A DNA stretch of 39,665 nt from NCBI GenBank assembly GCA_016179055.1, contig JACOSC010000122.1, positions 1-39,665 on the forward strand, written 5' to 3'. The notes below the pieces were generated by a model. It was not told the origin of the DNA. It did not search any database and saw nothing but the letters and a program-made list of their open reading frames with translations. This DNA comes from Acidobacteriota bacterium (lineage in GTDB: Bacteria; Acidobacteriota; UBA6911; JACOSC01). A program made the position numbers and the translations under genes. Positions 1 through 6,604 of this stretch are shown one piece after another; the stretch's first letter is position 1, and each line of letters starts with the position of its first letter.

Positions 1-150
1 AAATAAAGGATTAAATCAGGCCCTCACCAAAAAGCTGAAAAGAGGCTGGAAGGGTATTCGTTAAAGGGGGAAAGTAACATTAGCAGGTCTGTCGCTCTTC
101 ACGTATTTAATCCCTGTGGCACACGGCGAAAATCACTGAATGTGGAATCC

Positions 151-597
151 ATGCGGGCGGGCATCGAATTGTACAAAGCGGTGATGTTTGGCCGGTCGGG
201 ACTTTCACGCGCTGAGCGTGAAATGCTCGCCACCGTGGTTTCTCAAACGAATAGCTGTTTTTATTGAATTGAATCACACGGGGAGGATCTCCGTCGCCTA
301 ACGAAAGATGATGAGCTCGTTGCAAAAATTAAAACCGATTATCGACAAGCTCGTTTGAGCGATCGCCAAAGAGCGCTTTGTGAATTTGCCCAAAAGCTTA
401 CGGCCGCACCGGCAAAGATGACTGAGCACGATATCGAGCTATTACGCGCGGTCGGGCTTACCGATGGAGATATTCTCGACACGGTGCAAGTGATCAGCTA
501 CTTTAATTACATCAATCGCCTGGCGGACGCGCTGGGAGTCGATCCTGAGACGTGGATGCAGAAGGTCCGGGAGAAGGACGGTGACCCCAGCGAATGA
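151..597 (+). CDS. AhpD/CMD-family peroxidase-related protein with in-frame TGA at the CxxC site (selenoprotein candidate or pseudogene)
   Basis: Reading codons in the frame of 355-597 back upstream gives a continuous match to the peroxidase-related (alkylhydroperoxidase AhpD core) family: LYKAVMFGRSGLSRAERE, then NSCFY-stop-IESHGEDLR, then DYRQARLSDRQRAL and VISYFNYINRLADALGV. The only stop in this stretch is TGA at 265-267, exactly where the family has the second cysteine of N-x-C-x-Y-C-x-x-x-H. TGA there could encode selenocysteine, and a hairpin at 278-294 is placed like a bacterial SECIS. Alternatively TGC/TGT mutated to TGA in a decaying gene. ATG 151 is the first ATG of this reading and lies inside the conserved region. 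The same frame is open upstream from position 7 with a weak family-like match, but it has no standard start before GTG 142 and seems to carry about 15 extra residues. The true N-terminus is therefore unclear and may be damaged. These enzymes reduce peroxides with the CxxC pair. Confidence 0.6.
278..294 (+). promoter_or_regulatory. Candidate bacterial SECIS hairpin
   Basis: Seven base pairs (ACGGGGA with TCTCCGT, including one G-U) close a GGA loop. The stem begins 10 nt after the TGA at 265-267, and the first loop G is 18 nt after it. Known bacterial SECIS elements lie within the coding region just after UGA and carry a G at the start of a small apical loop, so position and shape fit. The same bases encode the conserved residues HGEDLR, so a chance hairpin is possible. 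Confidence 0.4.
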
Positions 598-726
598 CCG
601 CACACGAATTCGATCCTCCGCATTACACGTGAGGAAGATTCGTGCGCTTGGCCAAGATAATTAATAATGGGACTGCTCTCGGAGGAAAGATTTAATTTAT
701 CACCGAAGCGGTCCATTTGATATGGG

Positions 727-3024
727 CTAATGCGGTTGGGTCGGGCTTATCGACACCAATCCATTCTTCAGAGGCGGTTGACCGAAAGAGAGTGTATCCA
801 TGGGGCAGACCGAAACACAGATGCCGCAGCCGATGCACGAACTGGTGTGGTTGTCCAACACTTGTTGCTTGAGCGCGTAGCTCATCACGTCGATGCCCAC
901 TTGGCAGTTGCGCGAGCACTCATGGCAGGCGATGCATTTTTCATTGGCCACGATCTTAAAACGGCGGATGCCCAGCCGGGCATAGAACGCGCTCATCAAC
1001 TGCATCAGCTTGGCCAGAGGGCACCAGTACCGGCACCAAACTTTGCCGCCCAGGAACGGGTACAACGTGACCGGCAAGATGCCGACCATCCAGACATCGA
1101 CATACAACCGATAGAGGCTGACACCCCAATCGGCCGGCTGGCGGAACAAGGCGACCGCATCCCGTCCCAACATTAAAATCGTGACGACGCCGGCCAGGAT
1201 CAGCACGGCCGTGTTCATAGACTCCCAACGGATACTGGTCTTACCTTTGGGCGCCAGGTGTCGCCAGCGATCCCCGAACGTCTCGGCCAGCCCGCCGCAG
1301 CCGCAAATCCACGAGCAATAGCGCTTGCCGTGAAAGAGCGCGAAAATCGGTATCAGCACAAACGTCAAAAACACGCCCCACACCATCCAGACCTGGTGCG
1401 GGCTATAGAAAAAAGTGTAAAAGAACAACGGCCAGGCGTAGACGATTCCGTAGCTGCGCCAGGCCTGCTCGGCAAACTGCGGATCGGCAGCCAATTTGTG
1501 GCCAACCCATTCGTAGTGGATCGCCCACTGGAAGAGAAACTCCGGTATGAGGAAGAAGAAGACCCACTGGAAACTGATCAGGCTGGTGTAACGCCAGATT
1601 TGGAATTTATCCCGACGGTCCAGTCCCCAGCGTTTGAGCGCGCCGAGGCCGAAAACCGTCATCAAGCCGGTGTACAGCACCGTATACCAGAAACCCCAGG
1701 GCCGGCCAAAGAAGGAGAAGGTTTTATAACCCCATCCGGTATACGGCCAAAACTCCGCGCCTTTGCCCATTTTAATTCCATAGACGGAGTACACGGCGAG
1801 AAACGATACGCCCAGCCAAGCGTAACGGTCGCCGCGGGCGCCGCTCAAGATCAATGCGGATAGTGACGCGAGTGCCGCCAGTCCGCCCAGCCATTGCGGC
1901 ACATGGCTGAGGGAATAACCAAACAGGGCGGCCTGGCCGCCAAATAGCCAAAGTCCGGCAAGCGTACATAGGGTCAGGGCGATCGCTCGTACAAAGCTAC
2001 CAGTCCAGTCGTTTTCCACGCGCAGGCCGAGCGATTTGAGAAACTGCACCGGCACGTCGGCGCCGACCAACACGAAGGCATGTTGATACGGCGCCGATAT
2101 AAGTTCCTGGCGCCCGCCTCGATCAATCGCCAGCCGGGCCTCATGCTCGCCGAACTCTTGGACCTGCGAATGGAAGAACACCTTGATGCGGCCGGCCGCG
2201 ACGGCTTCGTTGAGCCGGTGCGCGTTGTCCTTGAAGAGTCGACTGAACTCGCCGCTGCGATAAGAAAGAGTCACACGATTTTGCTCGGACAAAACCAGGG
2301 CCGCTTCGACGGCGCTGTTGCCGCCGCCGACGACTAGTATGTCCTCATTCTTGTACTTGCGCGGGCTGTAGAGCCGGTGATAGACCTGCTCACGTGCTTC
2401 GCCCGGCACTCCTAGCTTACGTGGATTCCCGCGTTGGCCTGTGGCAAGGATCAAGCGCCTGGCGCGGTAAGTGGTCTTAGTGCTCTTTACCAATAGGGAC
2501 CTGTCCCGTTGCCGCTCAAAGGTCTCCAGCGCTTCGTCGGTGTGCGCCTCCAGATGGTTATCACGGACAATCTGATGCCAGCGGGCGATCAAATCTTCCT
2601 TCTGTGCGCCGTCGAGCCAAAGCTTGCCTTTGGGCGGCTGAGAATCCGGCTCGGCATACACCCACTTGCCCTCTGGAAAGTCTTCGATGGTATTAGCGAT
2701 CTTGGCCTTCTCCAGAACCATCACCCGCAAGCCCTTATCCCGGGCGGCCAACGCCGCATTAAGCCCGGCCGCTCCCGATCCCACAACGATCAGATCGTAC
2801 ATCGAAGTGTCGCCGGCCTTGGCGTCCGGCAGCGAAGCGATGTGGTCAATGACCTCGACCCCTTGGGCCATCGCCAATTTGATTACCGGCGCGCCGGCCA
2901 GGTCGCCGATCACGTATACGTCGGGAATGTTGCTTTGGTAATGTTTGTCGAGGAGAGGGCGTCGTTGATCGGTGCTGCCGCTGCTCAGTATGCTCTCCAG
3001 CGCTGCGCGTAATTTATTTAGCAT
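727..3024 (-). CDS. Fusion of NAD(P)/FAD flavoprotein reductase with membrane 4Fe-4S ferredoxin (765 aa)
   Basis: Predicted membrane electron-transfer protein joining a thioredoxin-reductase-like flavoprotein to a NapH/CcoG-like polyferredoxin. Residues 36-45 (VYVIGDLAGA) look like the FAD-binding motif that normally ends such reductases. Residues 82-87 (GSGAAG) are the N-terminal FAD site, and 233-238 (GGGNSA) the NAD(P) site. After about residue 340 come several hydrophobic segments (about 345-415, 443-462, 481-503, 525-563, 603-620, 640-655). Cysteine clusters lie at 569-575 (CSWICGC) and 663-667 (CRYWC). Two classic 4Fe-4S motifs follow, at C697/C700/C703/C707 and C730/C733/C736/C740. NAD(P)H electrons could pass through FAD to the Fe-S clusters at the membrane; the acceptor is unknown. 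The gene starts 45 bases after the stop of the upstream zinc-ribbon gene on the same strand, so co-transcription is likely. Confidence 0.85.
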   Translation of the reverse strand: MLNKLRAALESILSSGSTDQRRPLLDKHYQSNIPDVYVIGDLAGAPVIKLAMAQGVEVIDHIASLPDAKAGDTSMYDLIVVGSGAAGLNAALAARDKGLRVMVLEKAKIANTIEDFPEGKWVYAEPDSQPPKGKLWLDGAQKEDLIARWHQIVRDNHLEAHTDEALETFERQRDRSLLVKSTKTTYRARRLILATGQRGNPRKLGVPGEAREQVYHRLYSPRKYKNEDILVVGGGNSAVEAALVLSEQNRVTLSYRSGEFSRLFKDNAHRLNEAVAAGRIKVFFHSQVQEFGEHEARLAIDRGGRQELISAPYQHAFVLVGADVPVQFLKSLGLRVENDWTGSFVRAIALTLCTLAGLWLFGGQAALFGYSLSHVPQWLGGLAALASLSALILSGARGDRYAWLGVSFLAVYSVYGIKMGKGAEFWPYTGWGYKTFSFFGRPWGFWYTVLYTGLMTVFGLGALKRWGLDRRDKFQIWRYTSLISFQWVFFFLIPEFLFQWAIHYEWVGHKLAADPQFAEQAWRSYGIVYAWPLFFYTFFYSPHQVWMVWGVFLTFVLIPIFALFHGKRYCSWICGCGGLAETFGDRWRHLAPKGKTSIRWESMNTAVLILAGVVTILMLGRDAVALFRQPADWGVSLYRLYVDVWMVGILPVTLYPFLGGKVWCRYWCPLAKLMQLMSAFYARLGIRRFKIVANEKCIACHECSRNCQVGIDVMSYALKQQVLDNHTSSCIGCGICVSVCPMDTLSFGQPPLKNGLVSISPTQPH

Positions 3025-3069
3025 GCGAATATACCTATCGGCTATTTGAATGAAACGTGCTTTCCAATC

Positions 3070-3759
3070 TTAATGGGTGTCTTTCACCCGCTGTACTTCC
3101 GACTCGACTACCGGCGGCCGCGCGGCGCCGCAGCCGGGACAGCGGTTGGCACAGGGATGATGCTCGGCGCCACAAGCCGGACAATGCGCGGGGTTGTAGG
3201 TGGTCCCAACTTTTGTCGTCCCCGACGGCATACCGCTCGGAAAAGCGGAAAGGGCTTTAGCCGAGCGCGCCCGCAATGATAAATAGGCCACGAAATGGGT
3301 CAGGAGTCCGGCGAAAAACCAGCGGACGGGAGAAAGCCCACGCGGAATGGCTTGGTGCGCGCACAGCGCCGCCCATACCAATGCCATTACTACATATACT
3401 CCTACAAAAAACCAGAAAAAACGGATGGGGCTTGGCCGGCCGAACTCTTCATGAAAGAGGGCCGCCCGCGGCTGTAATTCGGCAAAAACGGATTCAGCCT
3501 TCTGCACGAAACGTTCCGTGCACGCCTCGTTATGCAGCGGCACCTCCCGCCCTTGTACAGTATAAACCCAATCCTGAGAAGATAGGGTAGTCCGGCAGAT
3601 GAGGCATCGCTCCCAGCCGTATGGGGCTCGACCAGCCGGCTGCTCCAGACGCAGGATCTTTGGCGTGGCCGTCGTTTCGCCTGGAATGTTCCAAGCTACG
3701 GCCAGAATTCCAGTCGCCAAAGCCAGCACACTGAGCCAACCGATACCCCTCTTACGCAT
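3070..3759 (-). CDS. Membrane protein with CxxC domain and C-terminal zinc ribbon (229 aa), function unknown
   Basis: I do not recognise a named family. The start at 3759 is chosen because a good ribosome site (GGGAGAGA) precedes it; the frame stays open upstream to 3921 without one. The protein begins with a hydrophobic signal/anchor (about 5-23). A domain with C52-x2-C55 and C80 follows (CLIC, then VPLHNEAC). Two hydrophobic helices (about 112-134 and 144-161) come next, and the end is a treble-clef-like zinc ribbon (C193, C196, C203, C207, C210). It lies just upstream of the flavoprotein-ferredoxin fusion, in the same direction with a 45-base gap, so it may be an accessory or metal/redox-sensing subunit of that complex. 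That role is inferred only from position and cysteine content. Confidence 0.75.
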   Translation of the reverse strand: MRKRGIGWLSVLALATGILAVAWNIPGETTATPKILRLEQPAGRAPYGWERCLICRTTLSSQDWVYTVQGREVPLHNEACTERFVQKAESVFAELQPRAALFHEEFGRPSPIRFFWFFVGVYVVMALVWAALCAHQAIPRGLSPVRWFFAGLLTHFVAYLSLRARSAKALSAFPSGMPSGTTKVGTTYNPAHCPACGAEHHPCANRCPGCGAARPPVVESEVQRVKDTH

Positions 3760-4685
3760 ATTCTCTCCCTCAGCGGGTTTATTGAGAAGTGCGCGCGACC
3801 TACTTCTCGCTGTCCCCGTAAAGTCCCATGAGGCATCTTTCGAAAAGAGCGATCCTCCGCACCGCCACGGCGGACCCATGTGGGATGCGATCAACGGGAT
3901 TAACCTCAGAACATAGATCATACTCTATAGCTCTACTGTCTTGCCATACTTCGTTGCTTTTTAAATTAGCGTCCTGAGACGCAGTGTCCTTATCACTCCG
4001 ATCACCGGTTATCATTTAAGCTCCGTAGGAGTCTCCCAGCTTGCCATGTCGGGAAGCAGATACCAGGATGAAACTAGGAAAGCCGCGTGACCGTTCACGG
4101 GTCTTATGAGTAAAGAAGCTTATCGAAGGGGAGGCGATGGCCCTGAAAGGGCCAAATATAATAGCCGGGGGTGGAGCGCAGCGGAACCCCCGGACCAAGC
4201 CCCACCCAACGTTCGACCCTGAAAGGGTCGCACCGCTCCATGAACCTTTTATTTAGGGGACCCCTTCAGGGTCCGGTCATCTGCGATTGGGCTTCCGGGG
4301 GTTCCGCTCCGCTCCACCCCCGGCTATTATAGGTCTCCCTTTCAGGGAGAGCTTTATTGCAGATATTCAGGAGATAGTTAAACAGCACGACCCCCCTGAA
4401 TAGTTACGAAGTTTCTAAGGGGCGACATGTGAACCAGCACGGCCGACCACCTGTCGCTCCTACGGAGCTTGAGGCCTCCCTCTGGGTACACTTGATTATA
4501 AACATGCCGCCCCTACCTGTCCGCGTGCCTCACACGCAGGTGGGGCTGATACTAATCCTGATCTGATGATAATTTTCATCTAGCCGAGTACATCATACGG
4601 AAATCACATACGGGCTGAGTCGATTGGCTAATTCTATGGTGAAAAGAAGTAGGGGCATGAATCCGTCTCATGCCCCCCGCCGGCG
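3760..4685. other. 926-base non-coding stretch holding repeat cluster 1
   Basis: No reading frame here resembles a protein. From about 4018 to 4550 it consists largely of short palindromes (see the repeat entry for 4018-4470). A further small palindrome lies at about 4519-4545 (ACCTG.CCGCGTG against CACACGC.AGGT). A GTGACCGTTCACGGG motif at 4087-4101 matches motifs near 24926 and at 30526 and 30728. The stretch separates two minus-strand units. Confidence 0.7.
4018..4470. repeat. Multi-hairpin palindromic element, copy 1
   Basis: Mirror-symmetric set of hairpins. The outer pair is GCTCC-GTA-GGAG (4019-4031) and GCTCC-TAC-GGAGC (4456-4468). Within them lies GGCCCT-GAA-AGGGCC (4139-4153), balanced by TCTCCCT-TTC-AGGGAGA (4334-4350). 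The large arms run CCGGGGG...CCCCCGG at 4165-4193 and 4295-4323 and are nearly perfect inverted copies of one another. Inner palindromes are CGACCCT-GAA-AGGGTCG (4214-4230) and GGACCC-GGGTCC (4258-4274). The spacings between hairpins are almost equal on the two sides (11/10 and 20/20). The same plan recurs at 27571-27888, 27981-28210 and 34010-34262. No coding capacity is visible. Confidence 0.8.
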
Positions 4686-5372
4686 TTAGCTGCCGCCCAT
4701 CATCTTCTTCATTTGTTCCATCCACATGGCCGCCTTTTCCGGACTGGCATCGCTGGCGAAGGCGTCCAGCGTGACGTGCGAAACTTCGCCGACTTTGAGC
4801 AGGACCATCTGAGGACGTTCGATGCCATAATCGGCCAAGCGCACATCGAACTGGCTGGAAAGACGTATTAGGTTGCCGGGCAACTTGCCCATCGTTTCCT
4901 GGCTTTCCGGCAAGTACGTCACCTGCGCGTCGACCAATATGTCCTTCTTCACACCGTGCAATTCGAAGGTGCCTTCCGCTTTCACCGTCACGGGTTTACT
5001 CGGCGGCAGCTTGTTGGCGGACGCTTTCTTGATGCTCTTGATCGTGAAGGTAGCCTTGGGGTAGCGCTCGGTGTGCAGATACTGCTCGCGCATATGCGTG
5101 TCGCGCAGGGTGATCCCGGTTTTGAGCGAACTCAGATCAACTTCAAACTGACCCAGCGTGCCGGAAGCTTTGAGATCGGTTGGATTCACGTGGAACTGGC
5201 CGGTGATTTGGCTGGTCGTGCCGACGATATCTTCCAGCGGGGCTTTGGTGCGGAACTGCACCACATTGCGTCCTATCGGATCCATGACTTTAAACTCATT
5301 TGGAGACTGGGACGATGCCAGGCCGATCATCAAGCTCAGGATGACCGACAGAATACTGATAGTTCGTTTCAT
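4686..5372 (-). CDS. YceI-family exported protein (228 aa)
   Basis: Small secreted lipocalin-like protein of the YceI family, thought to bind isoprenoid-type lipids in the periplasm; the ligand here is unknown. An N-terminal signal peptide (MKRTISILSVILSLMIGLAS) precedes the YceI domain (about 25-205). The family features are visible: a G-QF-V(N) strand, an early strand ending EVDLSSLKTGITLRD, MREQYL, and YPKATFTIKSI. The C-terminal 20 residues are methionine- and lysine-rich. A strong ribosome site (AAAGGAG) lies 6-10 bases before the ATG, supporting this start. The gene stands alone. Its leader contains a GC-rich hairpin at 5431-5461. Confidence 0.9.
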   Translation of the reverse strand: MKRTISILSVILSLMIGLASSQSPNEFKVMDPIGRNVVQFRTKAPLEDIVGTTSQITGQFHVNPTDLKASGTLGQFEVDLSSLKTGITLRDTHMREQYLHTERYPKATFTIKSIKKASANKLPPSKPVTVKAEGTFELHGVKKDILVDAQVTYLPESQETMGKLPGNLIRLSSQFDVRLADYGIERPQMVLLKVGEVSHVTLDAFASDASPEKAAMWMEQMKKMMGGS

Positions 5373-5829
5373 AGTTTCTCCTTTCTACTGATTAGTAGTG
5401 TAAGTTCATCTATCGATTACTTATTTTTTTGGCCGCGTGGGTCATGACGATCCACGCGGCCGGCGGAAGTGGATATAATTGAATGCTACGCCCTCCTATT
5501 TCCTCTGTCTGCGCTTACGCCAAAGTTATTTGGCTCCGCTCACTGTGATGATCCAAATTAGAAAAAGGATTCAAAGGCTTTTATGCGATTTTTGGGATGA
5601 AAGGTTTCCGCAACGAAAGTGAAAGATTGGAGGGAGTAGTATTTTTCGGAGGGGCCTGGCAGAGCGGGTCTTAACAGCCGACGCTGCCGAACGGGAGAGG
5701 GAGGGTTAGAAGAAGGTCGATTATCTCATGGTTTGAATTCCAACTCATCCTCGATTTTTAATGGAATAGTGAGATCAGTATCCTTTGGAGGAAGGTTTGA
5801 TCGTTGTTGCCGGTTCCAACAGAAAAGCG
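5373..5829. other. 457-base non-coding stretch between YceI and the toxin gene
   Basis: The only structure I see is a 10-bp GC-rich hairpin at 5431-5461 (GGCCGCGTGG with CCACGCGGCC, 11-base loop). On the minus strand it is followed by A residues rather than U residues, so it does not look like a standard terminator for the upstream genes. It lies about 60 bases before yceI. Nothing gene-like is seen in the rest. Confidence 0.5.
5431..5461 (-). other. GC-rich hairpin upstream of the YceI gene
   Basis: GGCCGCGTGG (5431-5440) pairs perfectly with CCACGCGGCC (5452-5461). On the plus strand it directly follows a run of T residues. It could be an end-of-transcript structure for the toxin-antitoxin unit or a leader structure of yceI; the sequence does not decide. 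Confidence 0.4.
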
Positions 5830-6168
5830 TTATGTTCCGATTATTTCACTAAGTCCTTCAACTACTTGAGCCAATGCTTCTGGAGATACCCTCCCAAGTT
5901 TCTTGCCGATTCTCTCAATAGAAAGAGTTCGTATCTGGCTAATCTTTACCCATGAATGCTTGGGTAGTTTTTCATTTCTTAACTCAAGTGTCAAAGGGAA
6001 ATCTGCTCTTTGCGGCTGGCTGGTCAGTGCCATCGCTATAACAGTTCCCGAACGTTCGTTAAAGATGTCCTGACTCAAGATTAAAACAGGTCGCATGCCG
6101 GCTGGCTCATGACCACGCGCCGGATTTAAGTCCGCCCATCGAATCTCACCCCTTAGTATTCTGGCCAT
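5830..6168 (-). CDS. MazF/PemK-family toxin (112 aa)
   Basis: Type II toxin of the MazF endoribonuclease fold, which cleaves mRNA at short sites. Family marks are GEIRWADLNPARGHE at 7-21, RPVLILS with the conserved arginine R26, MALTS at 46-50, and QIRTLSIERIGKKLGRV at 78-94. The length of 112 residues is normal. It overlaps the 3' end of the upstream antitoxin gene by 16 bases, typical of translational coupling in these pairs. The start ATG at 6168 gives the expected N-terminus just before the first strand. Confidence 0.92.
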   Translation of the reverse strand: MARILRGEIRWADLNPARGHEPAGMRPVLILSQDIFNERSGTVIAMALTSQPQRADFPLTLELRNEKLPKHSWVKISQIRTLSIERIGKKLGRVSPEALAQVVEGLSEIIGT

Positions 6169-6395
6169 TCGCTTAAATCCTCGGACAAGCCTTCTTCAGC
6201 CATCGCTTTCTCAAAAGCTGAATCCAATTTGGCACATTCTTTGGCCAAACGATGGCGCTCTAATCTTTCTATCTTTTCATCCACAGCTTCTTGAATGGCT
6301 TGACTACGATTCAGGAAAATATTGGCATGGACGAGATGGTCTAAACGGCTAATGGAATTTTTATCAAGGGTTATTGCAATTTTTGCTTTACGCAT
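6153..6395 (-). CDS. Ribbon-helix-helix antitoxin (80 aa)
   Basis: Small DNA-binding antitoxin for the MazF-type toxin encoded immediately downstream. The N-terminal ribbon-helix-helix is visible (KAKIAITLDKNSISRLDHLV, then NRSQAIQEAVDEKIERL, about residues 3-45). An acidic C-terminal tail (about 55-80, EEGLSEDLSEWPEY) should wrap the toxin. A strong ribosome site (GGGAGGTGAT) precedes the ATG. Such antitoxins usually repress their own promoter together with the toxin; the promoter at 6422-6450 has TACCGG-type half-sites nearby that could be the operator. Confidence 0.9.
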   Translation of the reverse strand: MRKAKIAITLDKNSISRLDHLVHANIFLNRSQAIQEAVDEKIERLERHRLAKECAKLDSAFEKAMAEEGLSEDLSEWPEY

Positions 6396-6421
6396 GTAAT
6401 CACCTCCCGGTATTACTAATT

Positions 6422-6450
6422 ATCATACCAAGTACCGGAAATACGGTCAA
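6422..6450 (-). promoter_or_regulatory. Sigma-70-type promoter of the toxin-antitoxin operon
   Basis: On the minus strand TTGACC (6445-6450) and TATGAT (6422-6427) are separated by exactly 17 bases, and the antitoxin ATG follows about 27 bases after the -10 box. Repeated CCGG-TA half-sites inside the spacer and just downstream (CCGGTACT, ACCGGGAG) are candidate autoregulation operators. Confidence 0.75.
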
Positions 6451-6558
6451 GCTGAGTTCGCCGCTTTAACAACGATCTGCGCGAGCCCATCGAGTGCCTG
6501 GATGTCACCTGGCGGAACCGCGCCCGCTGGCCGCTTATCATTAATGGGAATGGGGGTG

Positions 6559-6593
6559 GGCCGCCGCGCAGCGGGGTCGTTGCGCTCGCGGCC
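6559..6593 (-). terminator. GC-rich hairpin just after the YfhO-family gene
   Basis: GGCCGC (6559-6564) pairs with GCGGCC (6588-6593), and an inner GCGCA/TGCGC pair extends the stem. It lies 12 bases beyond the stop codon of the minus-strand YfhO gene. There is no T run, so it is only a possible transcript end. Confidence 0.35.
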
Positions 6594-6604
6594 AGCCACT
6601 TTGG

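Noticed and set aside
2..64. A plus-strand frame ending NQALTKKLKRGWKGIR then TAA, which could be the tail of an upstream gene
   Set aside because: Only about 20 codons are visible, and the alternative frame from position 7 gives a weak continuation of the AhpD-like protein. There is no basis to choose it as a gene.
727..1863. Long open frames on the plus strand opposite the flavoprotein-ferredoxin gene (730-1176, 1258-1863)
   Set aside because: They are antisense shadows of a gene with clear motifs; their translations lack family features.
4139..4350. Regularly repeated short palindromes considered as a CRISPR array
   Set aside because: Units are inverted, not direct; spacers are not of constant length and no cas genes are near.
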